Positions 17,991 through 26,580 of a DNA stretch of 64,000 nucleotides are shown piece by piece. A program made the position numbers and the translations under genes. Source of the DNA: Pelotomaculum isophthalicicum JI (GTDB lineage Bacteria > Bacillota > Desulfotomaculia > Desulfotomaculales > Pelotomaculaceae); contig NZ_JAKOAV010000008.1 in assembly GCF_029478095.1 (NCBI RefSeq), forward strand, positions 42,500 through 106,499. Reading direction: 5' to 3'. Every line of letters begins with the position of its first letter. Position 1 is the stretch's first letter. The notes beneath the pieces are model-generated. The model was not told the origin of the DNA. It was given only the letters and a program-made list of their open reading frames with translations, and did no database searches.

Positions 17991-20006
17991 CTACCGCCAG
18001 TATATTTCTACTGAATCCCCTTCTTCAAGCGCGTCGGTAAAACCGGCGGGGGCCCCGTTTAGGCGCAAAACCGGCAGGCCGGTATGTGCCGCCGGCTCCA
18101 GATCAATGTGGTTGAGCACGTCCACAAAAATATAATGCTTTTTACCGGAAAGGTTTACTTTCTTCCCGTTGACTGTGACTGAAACGACTTCACCAGACGG
18201 CTGTCCGGCCTCGCTCCTGTCTACTCCCGTGTCATCACTCTCATTGTCTGAAAGTTTTTTTTTGACAAGCCTTACATCGTCCCCGTCCTGCAAAACATGC
18301 TCCAAAGTCGCTTCTACACCGTTAACATGGATAACCTGATCCGTCAGATCGACTTTTTCAAAAAGCTCGCCTAGTGTTTTTACCGTCTTTATCTCCAGAT
18401 GGTCGCCATTCATTATCTCGGTATCATAAGAAGATAATTTCCCGTTAATCATACAAACCGGCTCGATTACCCTGGGCTCGCCGTCTAAAGTAATGCTGAC
18501 GCCCGCCAGACCCTCCAGGAAATCCCGCGCGTAAGCCCTGGCGTCCGCGCCGGCCCCGGCTTTTAGAACATTAATCTCGTCACCGTCTTTAATGGCGGTT
18601 TTCAGGTTGGCTTTTTCACCGTTTATGTATATTTCCGCCGGACTGGCGAGACCGCCGTAAACTACTTCGGGTCTGCCGTTGAGGGTAAATTTCAAATCTT
18701 TGCCGTTGTACCCGATCAAATCCCTGGGGTTGAACTCCAACAGGCTGAGGGCGTTTGACACATTAAGATCCTTTGAATTAAACAGGCTGAATTCCTTGCC
18801 GTCCACTTTGATAGTGACAAAATTCTGTCCCAGTTTTTTAATGGCCACTGTCGCGATCCCCACTACCGTGACTCCTTCAGGTCCGTCCAGACCCTCCTCA
18901 TCGACAGTCAGATTCTGAATGGCCGCTCTCCCTCTGACAGCGACTTTTTGCGCTTCTATGCCCAACTTTTCAGCCAGCTTGTCGGTCAACGCCGGCAGCC
19001 GCGAGCCGCCACCCACGCAAAAGATTGTTCTGGGCGGTTCTCCGCCGTTAAGGTTCATGATTGACCCTGCTATTTCACCGGCCAACTTGTCCAAAACCGG
19101 CTCGATCACAGCGGCCACCTCAGCGGCGGCAACCGTGGTCTCAATACCCAGGACATCTTTGTAAACAATCTTCCCGCCGTTTTCTAAAGATCGTTTAATC
19201 TTCTCCGCCCAGTTAAAGTCAACTAATAAAGTTTCGGCGACAGCCTCGGTTATTTCATCGCCGGCCACCGGCACCATACCATACGATACTACTGATCCCT
19301 TTCTGGTGATGGCAATATCAGACGTGCCCGCGCCGATATCAATCAGCGCCAGATTTAACAGTCTCATACTTTCCGGAATCAGTACCTCGATGGCCGCGAT
19401 TGGTTCCAGCGTCAGGTTTACCGGTTCCAGACCCACTCTTCCCAGCACCGCGTAAAGCCCGTTCACCACCGATTCCGGCAAGAAAGTAGCCAGTACGTCG
19501 GCTCCGATAATTTTACCGCGATGCCCGATTAAATTGGTAACCGGATAATTGTTTAAATAATATTTAACGACGCTGTAACCCACGCAATAAAATTTTTCAG
19601 TGTTTCCGGCAACAGCTGTGTCAACCTCCTGGTGGGCGCTCCTGATGCCGGCTATTTCCAGACTGTTAACCATCGTGCCGTCGATCTCCACATGATCGTC
19701 AATATCCATTTCAGCATGGCACTGTTTGGTTACCAGGGACCTTCCAGCGGCAGCTATGGCCGCTTTGTTCAACTTAAACCCGACCTTTTTTTCGAGAACA
19801 CGTTTGACTTCCAGCACTGTGTCCGCCACTTTGGGAATGTCGTGAATCTGCCCGTCAAACATGGACCGGCTGCCGTGCTCAACCATATGCTGAGCGACTA
19901 CCCGCAGCAAGCCCGACTCAACCAGGGCTACGACCCCAATCACCGTTCTCGTCCCAATATCCAGGGCGAATATGGAGTTTTCCTCGGACGGAATTATTTT
20001 TGCCAT
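17991..20006 (-). CDS. FtsA-like actin-fold ATPase with C-terminal beta-grasp repeats
   Basis: A 671-residue protein. Residues about 14-390 are an FtsA/PilM-type actin-like ATPase: ALDIGTRTVIGVV (phosphate 1), LALIDIGAGTSDIAI (phosphate 2) and FCVGGGSRLPAL (adenosine loop). Beyond this lie at least four short repeated modules with the pattern INGE...DGDEI, ending MNGDHLEIK, QDGDDVRLV and EEGDSVEIY, which look like SLBB/beta-grasp units. ATG 20006 follows AGGGGTG. Actin-like ATPases of this type polymerise at the membrane in division, pilus or spore processes; which of these applies is not shown. No ftsZ or pilus genes are near. Confidence 0.78.
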   Translation of the reverse strand: MAKIIPSEENSIFALDIGTRTVIGVVALVESGLLRVVAQHMVEHGSRSMFDGQIHDIPKVADTVLEVKRVLEKKVGFKLNKAAIAAAGRSLVTKQCHAEMDIDDHVEIDGTMVNSLEIAGIRSAHQEVDTAVAGNTEKFYCVGYSVVKYYLNNYPVTNLIGHRGKIIGADVLATFLPESVVNGLYAVLGRVGLEPVNLTLEPIAAIEVLIPESMRLLNLALIDIGAGTSDIAITRKGSVVSYGMVPVAGDEITEAVAETLLVDFNWAEKIKRSLENGGKIVYKDVLGIETTVAAAEVAAVIEPVLDKLAGEIAGSIMNLNGGEPPRTIFCVGGGSRLPALTDKLAEKLGIEAQKVAVRGRAAIQNLTVDEEGLDGPEGVTVVGIATVAIKKLGQNFVTIKVDGKEFSLFNSKDLNVSNALSLLEFNPRDLIGYNGKDLKFTLNGRPEVVYGGLASPAEIYINGEKANLKTAIKDGDEINVLKAGAGADARAYARDFLEGLAGVSITLDGEPRVIEPVCMINGKLSSYDTEIMNGDHLEIKTVKTLGELFEKVDLTDQVIHVNGVEATLEHVLQDGDDVRLVKKKLSDNESDDTGVDRSEAGQPSGEVVSVTVNGKKVNLSGKKHYIFVDVLNHIDLEPAAHTGLPVLRLNGAPAGFTDALEEGDSVEIYWR

Positions 20007-20135
20007 TTTACACCCCTGACCTGAATTTACTTTTGGCAAATTTCAACAAAAGTATAACCCATATATTCCTATTAATCAACTATTCAAAATTTTTAGGATT
20101 AATTGTATCTTCAAAATCATTCCATGAAGTCGGAC

Positions 20136-20609
20136 TCATGTGTTCACTAATACACCCTGTCCGTTCTCAAGGCCATATTTCCACATGATAATAGCGTCTT
20201 CATTGTTATCGGTGTAATACTTTTTCCGCAGCCCTTTTTCTATGAAACCCATAGTTGTATACAGATGCCGGGCAATCAGGTTTGACGGGCGCACTTCAAG
20301 GGTCATCTTAAAGATCCCGAATAAAGCTGCCCGCCTGATCAATTCCATCATCAGCATTTTACCGATATTATTCATCCGGTAATCAGGATGCACGGCGACA
20401 TTAGTAATCTGCGCTTCTTCAAGAACAAGCCACATGCCTCCGTAGCCTGCCACCTGTCCATTCACTAACGCTACTATATAATGGGCAAAGCTGTTTTTTA
20501 TTTCAGAAGAAAAAGTTTGACGGGACCAGGGAGCCGGGTAGGACGCTTGTTCGATTTCAAACACTTGATCCAGGTGTTCAGGGCCCATTTTACAAAAAGT
20601 AACTTTCAC
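20136..20609 (-). CDS. rimI: Ribosomal protein S18-alanine N-acetyltransferase
   Basis: A GNAT acetyltransferase of 157 residues. The central ITNVAVHPDYRMNNIGKMLM is the acetyl-CoA binding motif A, and LEVRPSNLIARHLYTTMGF is the typical RimI C-terminal half. GTG 20609 overlaps the tsaB stop (GTGA), so the genes are coupled. RimI commonly sits with the t6A genes, as here; tsaD, the usual neighbour, is not in the window. Confidence 0.9.
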   Translation of the reverse strand: MKVTFCKMGPEHLDQVFEIEQASYPAPWSRQTFSSEIKNSFAHYIVALVNGQVAGYGGMWLVLEEAQITNVAVHPDYRMNNIGKMLMMELIRRAALFGIFKMTLEVRPSNLIARHLYTTMGFIEKGLRKKYYTDNNEDAIIMWKYGLENGQGVLVNT

Positions 20610-21325
20610 AATTCCAATCCCCCGGCACAATGTTTTTTCCGCCAAATTACCTCAGCCTCAGATAGTCTGATATATTCCGGCTGCAACCGTGATGGGCTGA
20701 CACCCCTTCCGTTGTCAAACGCCACTAAACCTAGCTCAGCTACCGCGGCACCCCTCGGGTAACTAGCAGCCAGCGGGGCAAATACCGCCATTTGCGCCAG
20801 GCCGGTTTTAAGCTGATCGCCATAAACCGGCAATCCGTCTCCTAAAAAAGTCACCGGCTTTTGGTAACCCGCTAACAATTTGATTAATTCCTCTATCCGC
20901 GCGGCTCTGGGACTCATCAACAGAACCGGAGCCATGCCGGAATAATCATATACAGCAGTGTATACTTCATTTTTCCGGGCGTTCAATACCGGACATATCA
21001 AACGGTTATGTCCGGCAAAGGCGTGAGCGAGGGTTTCCAGAGTAGAAATACCCGCTACCGGCAACTCCCATACCTGGGCCAAAGCCTTGGCGGTACTCAT
21101 CCCAATCCGCAGGCCGGTGAAAGACCCCGGCCCGCTGGACACCGCTATACCGGTCAGGTCGCGGCGTTCAATCTCCGCATCTTCAAGTGCAGCCTTAATC
21201 ATCGGAAGCAAATTTACAGAATGTGTCCGTTTATTTAGAACCATGCGCTCGGCCAGGATTCCCTCTCTACCGGCGACAGCAACCGCGGCCACCGGAGTGG
21301 CGGATTCAATCCCCAACACATACAA
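20606..21325 (-). CDS. tsaB: tRNA t6A synthesis protein TsaB
   Basis: A 239-residue inactive-homologue partner of TsaD needed for threonylcarbamoyladenosine at tRNA position 37. The start YVLGIESATPVAAVAVA and the motif SSGPGSFTGLRIG are diagnostic. It overlaps tsaE by 20 bases and rimI by four, forming a tsaE-tsaB-rimI operon. Confidence 0.95.
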   Translation of the reverse strand: MYVLGIESATPVAAVAVAGREGILAERMVLNKRTHSVNLLPMIKAALEDAEIERRDLTGIAVSSGPGSFTGLRIGMSTAKALAQVWELPVAGISTLETLAHAFAGHNRLICPVLNARKNEVYTAVYDYSGMAPVLLMSPRAARIEELIKLLAGYQKPVTFLGDGLPVYGDQLKTGLAQMAVFAPLAASYPRGAAVAELGLVAFDNGRGVSPSRLQPEYIRLSEAEVIWRKKHCAGGLEL

Positions 21326-21794
21326 GACCCATCAACTCCTCAACCATGCCCGTCAAGTCATCTCCATATGGAACGAAAGAAATATTCCTGGCTTCCTCAC
21401 TTTCCGGACTCCTGTCAATAAAGATATCCAGTCTAACGGCCGGGAGCAATTCCGCCACCCGCTCCGGCCACTCAATTACTGTTACACCGCTGCCGTAAAA
21501 ATATTCTTCATAACCCAAATCTTCTAATTCCAGAGCGTCTTCCAGCCGGTAAAAATCCATATGATAAAGAGGCAGCCGGCCCAGATACTCATTGATGATG
21601 GTAAAAGTGGGACTGGTCACCGGCCCGTCGACCCCCATGCCACAAGCCACTCCCTGGGCAAACCGGGTCTTTCCGGCCCCAAGGTCGCCATTCAGACATA
21701 CCACGTCGCCCGGACGCAACAACGCGCCCAGTTTTTTTCCCACACAGGCGGTTTCCTTTGGTGTCGTAGTTTTAATTACAGGCAACACGTTCAC
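21306..21794 (-). CDS. tsaE: tRNA t6A synthesis ATPase TsaE
   Basis: A 162-residue P-loop ATPase of the t6A complex. Walker A is GDLGAGKTRF, followed by SPTFTIINEY, HMDFYRL and VIEWPERV, all conserved in TsaE. GTG 21794 is the listed start, with GGGG just upstream; GTG 21788 is possible. First gene of the operon. Confidence 0.94.
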   Translation of the reverse strand: MNVLPVIKTTTPKETACVGKKLGALLRPGDVVCLNGDLGAGKTRFAQGVACGMGVDGPVTSPTFTIINEYLGRLPLYHMDFYRLEDALELEDLGYEEYFYGSGVTVIEWPERVAELLPAVRLDIFIDRSPESEEARNISFVPYGDDLTGMVEELMGLVCVGD

Positions 21795-21898
21795 CCCGAT
21801 ATCAAAACACCCCTACCCGAAAGAGGGCGAAAACATTAAATATTATAATAAAAGCTTGCATTTTATACGTTTCATTATAACAAAAGTTTGTCCAAACA

Positions 21899-21925
21899 AC
21901 AAAAAACCCTTCCACTATTGGAAGG
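21899..21925 (-). terminator. Terminator of the Spo0F-like gene
   Basis: CCTTCC (minus strand 21925-21920) and GGAAGG (21913-21908) form a six-pair stem followed on the minus strand by GTTTTTTG. Confidence 0.78.
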
Positions 21926-21955
21926 AGATTAAAAGAAAATAAAAATTCTGCTTAC

Positions 21956-22360
21956 TCAACCGCTTGCAGCCGTTTTTCCAAAAGCAGGGCAATCGCGGTC
22001 AAATCCCTTAAGGAATTCTTTTAGCTCGTCCACATCAAAAGGCTTGACAATACAGGTAAGCGCCCCTTTTTGCATAGCTTGTGAAACCGTTTCTTCCGAA
22101 CTGAACGCAGTCATGATCACCACATTTGTTTCGGGGGCCAGCGCCTTAATTTTCTCCAAAGCCTCCAGCCCCCCCATCAAGGGCATCCGTACATCCATGA
22201 AGATTAAATCGGGACGGATGGAACGAGCCAAATCAACTGCTTCAAGTCCATTACCGGCGGTATGAGCCCGGTGACCCGAATCCCGAACGATAATTTCCAG
22301 CAAATAACGCACCCCGGCTTGGTCGTCTACAATTAGAACATCTAACGGCTCTCGTCGCAT
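21956..22360 (-). CDS. Spo0F-like response regulator
   Basis: A single receiver domain of 134 residues. Acidic pair VDDQ at 11-13, phosphoacceptor Asp56 (DLIFMDVRMP), and the Lys of IVKPF near 107 are intact. No output domain, so it either relays phosphate (Spo0F-like) or acts by protein contact (CheY-like). ATG 22360 follows GGGAGGTGAT. It stands alone between the tsa operon and the amidohydrolase with its own terminator. Confidence 0.9.
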   Translation of the reverse strand: MRREPLDVLIVDDQAGVRYLLEIIVRDSGHRAHTAGNGLEAVDLARSIRPDLIFMDVRMPLMGGLEALEKIKALAPETNVVIMTAFSSEETVSQAMQKGALTCIVKPFDVDELKEFLKGFDRDCPAFGKTAASG

Positions 22361-22520
22361 TTCATCACCTCCCGACAAAAATTTACATTATATAGCAATT
22401 AAGTTTAATAATCCAATTATATTCAATTCGACAACTAATTGCAATATTTCTAAGCAATTTTCTTAAATTTATTCAGAAATCCAAAACTTTTTCGCAGCAA
22501 ATTTTTTTCAGTAGAAACTC

Positions 22521-23681
22521 TTATATGAGCGAATAAACTTTAACTCCGTCAATAAATACTTGTTCCACACGGCAAAGAAAATCAAAGGGATGTCGATCCA
22601 TTACGACAAAATCGGCGTCTTTCGCCGGTTCCAAACTCCCCAGGCGATGATCCAACTTTAATATCTTCGCGGCATCTATGGTTACCGCCCGTAGAGCGGC
22701 GTCTACAGTTAAACCGCCTTTAACAGTCATGGCGGCGGAAACAGCCAGATACTGAATAGGCACAACCGGATGGTCGGTCATTATCGCAAAAAGCACTCCA
22801 GCCTCCGAGAGCACTCTGGCCGTTTGGAGGGTCAGTCCCTGCATTTCCACCTTGGCCCTGTTTGTGATCACCGGGCCGACGACGGCGGGAATCCTTAGCT
22901 CCGCCAGTTTCCGCGCTACGATATGGCCCTCGGTACAGTGCTCGACAACCAGATCCACCTGAAACTCCCGGGCAATGCGGACCGCTGTCATAATGTCGTC
23001 AGCGCGGTGGGCGTGCACCCGCAAGGGAATCTCCCGCTTCAGCACCCCGGCCAGCGCTTCCAGCTTCAGGTCTTTCTCAAACGCGGCTGCATTTTTAGCT
23101 ATGCCTGAAGAAGACTTCTTCATGTATTCCTGCCCGCGCACCAGCGCTTCTCTTAAAATCGCCGCGGAAGCCATGCGGGTGGCGGGCGTCTTTTTTTCAC
23201 GCCCGTAACTGCGTTTTGGATTTTCACCTAAAGCAGCCTTCAGGCCGACCGGAAAGCGGACGATCATATCATCTATCACCGTGCCGTGCGTTTTTACCGC
23301 CGCCATTTCGCCACCGATGATATTTGCGCTGCCGGGACCTGTCACAACAGTGGTGACCCCTCCCGCGAGAGCGTCGCGAAATCCCAGATCCGCCGGGTTG
23401 ATCGCGTCAATGGCGCGCAGATGCGGAGTGACCGGGTCGGTGCTCTCGTTACAGTCGTCTCCCTCTTCCCGGTATATCTCTTCAACAATGCCGAGGTGGC
23501 TGTGCGCGTCGATCATCCCGGGCATAACCACCTTTCCCGATACATCAACGCTTTCCGCGCCCCGGGGAATGACGATACCGTTCTCGACGCCATAAATCTT
23601 GCCGTTATCTACCAGCAAAGTTCCCCTGTCTATTACGCGCCCCGCCATGGTAATAATCATACCGCCTGCGACAGCCAGCAT
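22521..23681 (-). CDS. Metal-dependent amidohydrolase
   Basis: A 386-residue TIM-barrel hydrolase of the imidazolonepropionase/dihydroorotase superfamily. Metal-binding DAHSHLG is near residue 59, with further His in RVHAHRADD and VVEHCTEGH and the late Asp in IMTDHPV. The C-terminal GSLEPAKDADFVVMD strand is typical. Substrate is unknown; related clostridial proteins are usually called 'amidohydrolase' only. ATG 23681 follows GAGGTGAG. A terminator separates it from the toxin operon upstream. Confidence 0.87.
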   Translation of the reverse strand: MLAVAGGMIITMAGRVIDRGTLLVDNGKIYGVENGIVIPRGAESVDVSGKVVMPGMIDAHSHLGIVEEIYREEGDDCNESTDPVTPHLRAIDAINPADLGFRDALAGGVTTVVTGPGSANIIGGEMAAVKTHGTVIDDMIVRFPVGLKAALGENPKRSYGREKKTPATRMASAAILREALVRGQEYMKKSSSGIAKNAAAFEKDLKLEALAGVLKREIPLRVHAHRADDIMTAVRIAREFQVDLVVEHCTEGHIVARKLAELRIPAVVGPVITNRAKVEMQGLTLQTARVLSEAGVLFAIMTDHPVVPIQYLAVSAAMTVKGGLTVDAALRAVTIDAAKILKLDHRLGSLEPAKDADFVVMDRHPFDFLCRVEQVFIDGVKVYSLI

Positions 23682-23703
23682 TTTTGCTCACCTCTACTTT
23701 GTT

Positions 23704-23737
23704 ACAAAAAGAACATCCTCACCGGATGTTCTTTTTT
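23704..23737 (-). terminator. Bidirectional terminator
   Basis: GAACATCC (23711-23718) and GGATGTTC (23724-23731) form an eight-pair stem flanked by A5 on the left and T6 on the right, so it can stop transcription both ways. It ends the toxin operon and isolates the amidohydrolase gene. Confidence 0.88.
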
Positions 23738-24086
23738 ATAAATCCAACAAACCGAGACTTATTTCCGCCGCCTGTTTCACTTTAACCATCATCTCACTGT
23801 CAAGAGACGTTATTTTTTCCAAAAGTCTGCTTTTGTCTATCGTCCTGATTTGTTCCAGCAAAATTACAGAATTTTTTCCCATTCCACCTGGGTGGGCCGG
23901 CATCTCCACGTGTGTAGGAAGCTTAGCTTTGGCAATTTGGGAAGTAATCGCGGCAACAATGGTGGTGGGGCTGTACTGGTTTCCAATGTCGTTTTGTATT
24001 ATCAGCACCGGCCTTGTCCCCCCCTGTTCCGAGCCGACAACCGGGCTCAGATCAGCATAAAAAATATCACCCCGGCGGATCAGCAT
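23736..24086 (-). CDS. ndoA: EndoA-type mRNA interferase (MazF/PemK family)
   Basis: A 116-residue endoribonuclease. The sequence [20 protein letters not shown], then [12 protein letters not shown] and [13 protein letters not shown], matches Bacillus EndoA closely, including the catalytic Arg and Thr. It follows its antitoxin by three bases. This pair is chromosomal and nearly universal in Firmicutes. Confidence 0.94.
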   Translation of the reverse strand: MLIRRGDIFYADLSPVVGSEQGGTRPVLIIQNDIGNQYSPTTIVAAITSQIAKAKLPTHVEMPAHPGGMGKNSVILLEQIRTIDKSRLLEKITSLDSEMMVKVKQAAEISLGLLDL

Positions 24087-24089
24087 GGC

Positions 24090-24365
24090 TTATTTTACCT
24101 CCGTCCCCGGTAGTTCGAACTTTTGTGTGACTTCCGACTCCAGGCGGTAATGCTCAATAGCAAGTGCAAGGTTGATATTAGCCATTTCCAGGTATCCTTT
24201 TTTCATTTGCTCAATAAATAACCGCCTTCTGCGATCTTCAATGTAAAGCTTTACGGCCTCGCGGATAATATCGCTCCGGCTAATCTGCTCGGCGGCTGCG
24301 ATCCGGTCCACTTCGGCCAGAAGTGAATCAGGCAAACTGACCATAAATTTCTCAACCCGTGGCAC
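24090..24365 (-). CDS. ndoAI: EndoAI-type antitoxin (ribbon-helix-helix)
   Basis: A 91-residue protein with an N-terminal ribbon-helix-helix domain, KFMVSLPDSLLAEVDRIA followed by RSDIIREAVKLYI, and a C-terminal tail that neutralises the toxin. GTG 24365 follows AGGGGG. The pair is cotranscribed, antitoxin first. Confidence 0.92.
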   Translation of the reverse strand: MPRVEKFMVSLPDSLLAEVDRIAAAEQISRSDIIREAVKLYIEDRRRRLFIEQMKKGYLEMANINLALAIEHYRLESEVTQKFELPGTEVK

Positions 24366-24399
24366 GAACCGGACCCCCTTTCATGAAGCGATAATAGTA

Positions 24400-24891
24400 T
24401 CAGTGTTTCACCGCGCCACGGCCGCGTGACAGCGCCACTTTCCCGGTGCGCACCATATCCACAATACCGTAGTCTTCCAATGCCACGCAAAACGCGTTTA
24501 TCTTCTTCTCGTCACCTAATATCTCTATTATCATTGTATCCTTGCTCACGTCAATAATATTAGCCCGGAATACTGAAACAAGATTGATTATATCCGACCT
24601 GCGGTCAACTTCAACATTCACCTTGATTAATGCAAGCTCACGGTCAACTGAATCTTCATACTTCAGTTCAACTATCTTAATGACATCGACCAGCTTAGAC
24701 AGCTGCTTCATAACCTGATCCAAGATATAGTCATCCCCTTGAACGACAATGGTAATGCGTGTCACACCTGTTTCTTCAGTATATCCGGCAGCAATGCTTT
24801 CAATGTTAAATACCCTCCTGCTGAGTAGGCCGGATATACGGGCCAGGACGCCCGGTTTATTAGTTACCAACACTGCCAGTGTATGTCTCAA
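24400..24891 (-). CDS. ilvH: Acetolactate synthase small subunit
   Basis: Regulatory subunit of 163 residues that confers valine feedback on acetolactate synthase. The N-terminal ACT domain reads HTLAVLVTNKPGVLARI and the C-terminal domain contains EILGDEKKINAF. TTG 24891 follows GGGAGG. It is unusual that no ilvB lies beside it; the catalytic subunit must be elsewhere, or its neighbour was moved. I see no T-box leader upstream. Confidence 0.94.
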   Translation of the reverse strand: MRHTLAVLVTNKPGVLARISGLLSRRVFNIESIAAGYTEETGVTRITIVVQGDDYILDQVMKQLSKLVDVIKIVELKYEDSVDRELALIKVNVEVDRRSDIINLVSVFRANIIDVSKDTMIIEILGDEKKINAFCVALEDYGIVDMVRTGKVALSRGRGAVKH

Positions 24892-25112
24892 ATCAAGCCC
24901 TCCCGCCCGACATTATTATCACTATAATACTACTGTGCAATAGTAAACTTTATAGCATAATAAAATTATTTGTTATACCACATATTATACCATAATTAAG
25001 CGCAAAAGTCCCTGCTTCTTAAACTTATAAGCACACCTGCGCGAAATATAGCATAACGACGATAAATGGGTTTTATGTTATTATATATTTACGCAAAGTC
25101 TCGGAGGTTACC

Positions 25113-25506
25113 ATGATCAGTTTTAGTAAAATATCAATTTTCGAAGGTCTCGAGCAAAGCGAATTGGACCGGGTCGTAAAATGGGTTACCCGTGAAAATT
25201 ATTGAAATTTTATCTAACAGGTTAAAGCAGGCTAATAGACAGATCGAGGAACTGGTGTTTTTAAACGCCCGTTCCCGGGTGATTTATAATTTAATCAGTC
25301 TGGCCAAAGAATACGGACGGCCGGAAGAAGGGGAAATAACCATATCACTGCAGTTAACTCATGCTGAACTTGCCAAGCTTGTCGGAATATCCAGGGAGAC
25401 AATGACTAAAGTGCTCGCTGAACTGCAGGACAGCAATTTAATCAAAGTAACCCGGAAAAAACTTCAAGTAATAAACCTGGACGATCTATGCCGGCAAGTT
25501 ATGTAG
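25113..25506 (+). pseudogene. Crp/Fnr regulator lacking its effector domain
   Basis: GGAGG precedes ATG 25113, which encodes MISFSKISIFEGLEQSELDR and on to RENY, the normal N-terminus of a Crp/Fnr protein, followed at once by a stop. In another frame, from GTG 25192, the dimerisation helix (ILSNRLKQANRQIEELV) and the winged helix (HAELAKLVGISRETMTKVLAEL) follow intact. About 90-100 residues, the cyclic-nucleotide/Fe-S beta barrel, are gone. The junction GTGAAAATTAT is readable as the end of one part and the start of the other, which suits deletion between short repeats. A separate HTH-only protein from GTG 25192 remains possible. Confidence 0.85.
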
Positions 25507-25582
25507 CGGCAATTTTTATAGATATCCCCTTGCCAAAAGTACGCTGCCAGGTTAAAATAACTTAAGGTAAATATGATAATAA

Positions 25583-25661
25583 GGTACATAGAAGTATTGA
25601 GGCCGAGGGTGTCCTTAAATGCCGTAATGATTTATGGTATTTTTGCGACACTTTTTATTTT
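25583..25661 (+). promoter_or_regulatory. ANTAR-type two-hairpin leader with terminator, upstream of glnB
   Basis: Hairpin P1: GGTAC/GTATT with loop ATAGAA (25588-25593). Hairpin P2: 25599-25616 with loop GAGGGT and one mismatch in the stem. The terminator uses GTGTC...GACAC and AAATGCC...GGTATTT (25609-25651), then TTTTTATTTT. P2 and the terminator share bases 25609-25616, so they exclude each other. Loops have a purine at position 1 and G at position 4, as in ANTAR targets. Confidence 0.75.
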
Positions 25662-25689
25662 AGCAAGAAAACAACAAGGAGGTTGTTTT

Positions 25690-26028
25690 GTGAAAAAAAT
25701 TGAGGCCATTATCCGTCCGGAAAAGTTGGAAGAAGTAAAAGATGCTTTAGGCAAGTATAACATCCAAGGCTTGACAGTAAGCCAGGTGGTAGGTTGCGGA
25801 TTGCAGAAAGGCAGGGTTGGTGTATATCGCGGCAATGAATACAGTATCAACCTGTTGCCGAAAATCAAGCTGGAGATCGTTATCAGTGACTATCAGGTCG
25901 AGGACGTAGTGGACATTATCAAAGAAGCAGCATATACAGGCGCAATCGGCGACGGAAAAATTTTTATTTTACCTGTGGAAAACGCTTTTCGCATCCGTAC
26001 CGGCGAATCTGGTCAAGACGCATTATAA
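25690..26028 (+). CDS. glnB: Nitrogen regulatory protein PII
   Basis: A 112-residue trimeric sensor of 2-oxoglutarate, ATP/ADP and nitrogen status. It begins MKKIEAIIRPEKLEEVKDAL; the T-loop contains Tyr51 (YRGNEYSINLLPK), the residue uridylylated in Proteobacteria, and the C-terminal signature is TGAIGDGKIFILPVE. GTG 25690 follows AAGGAGG; an upstream in-frame start at 25573 lies inside the leader. It should partner the Amt channel encoded downstream, so glnK is an equally good name. Expression is probably controlled by the ANTAR leader in front. Confidence 0.95.
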   Translation: MKKIEAIIRPEKLEEVKDALGKYNIQGLTVSQVVGCGLQKGRVGVYRGNEYSINLLPKIKLEIVISDYQVEDVVDIIKEAAYTGAIGDGKIFILPVENAFRIRTGESGQDAL

Positions 26029-26044
26029 AAACACAAGGTCGACG

Positions 26045-26081
26045 ACGCCCTTGAATAGTTTATTTGGGGCGTTTTCTTTTT
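26045..26081 (+). terminator. Probable terminator after glnB
   Basis: ACGCCC (26045-26050) pairs with GGGCGT (26067-26072), followed by TTTTCTTTTT. The 16-base loop is long. Confidence 0.6.
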
Positions 26082-26097
26082 ATGGGAGGGGACTATC

Positions 26098-26388
26098 TTG
26101 ATAGACAATGACGATCTTAAAAAAATTGAAGCGTTGTTTGACAAAAGCTGCGATAACTGTCTGCTCACCCGCCAACACTGTTCAAGTTGCCGTATTGACA
26201 AATTAAGAGGGATTTTCAATCAATTTAAGCAACCGGGAATTCACGAAGCATTCTTGATTAATATCAATGATTTAAGCGCTTTATTGGACCTGGCCGAAGA
26301 AGCCGCCAATACCGGCGCGCGAAAACATGAAGTCGTTGATAAATGGCGGCGCGCAATTAGCAAAGATAAAGCCGCTGCCGCGATATAA
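26098..26388 (+). CDS. Cys-rich small hypothetical protein
   Basis: A 96-residue soluble protein with a compact C18xxC21-x6-C28xxC31 motif, which could bind Zn or an Fe-S cluster, followed by a helical region. TTG 26098 has GGGAGGGG about eight bases upstream. It is sandwiched between glnB and amt, so a link to PII/ammonium sensing is possible but not shown. No named family recognised. Confidence 0.68.
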   Translation: MIDNDDLKKIEALFDKSCDNCLLTRQHCSSCRIDKLRGIFNQFKQPGIHEAFLININDLSALLDLAEEAANTGARKHEVVDKWRRAISKDKAAAAI

Positions 26389-26407
26389 GATACATGCAAT
26401 TATAATA

Positions 26408-26490
26408 TTTCGACAGGGATGTTAAACGGGCGAAGGCGCTCTTTTTGACCGGTATGACTATAATCCGGTCTTAAAGAACGTTTTTATTTT
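26408..26490 (+). promoter_or_regulatory. ANTAR-type two-hairpin leader with terminator, upstream of amt
   Basis: P1: TTTCGAC/GTTAAA (one C-A mismatch), loop AGGGAT at 26415-26420. P2: GGGC/GCTC, loop GAAGGC at 26432-26437. The terminator pairs GACCGG (26447-26452) with CCGGTC (26465-26470), extended by TCTTT/AAAGA, then GTTTTTATTTT. P2's 3' strand is the terminator's 5' arm. A TATAAT lies immediately upstream at 26401. Confidence 0.8.
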
Positions 26491-26580
26491 ATTCAGGTAA
26501 GGTTGAACAGGCGCCGCATTGTAAGCCTGCTGGCCGCCGATGGCAAATTTTCATGGAAGAAATGGGAGGAGTAAAAACCA

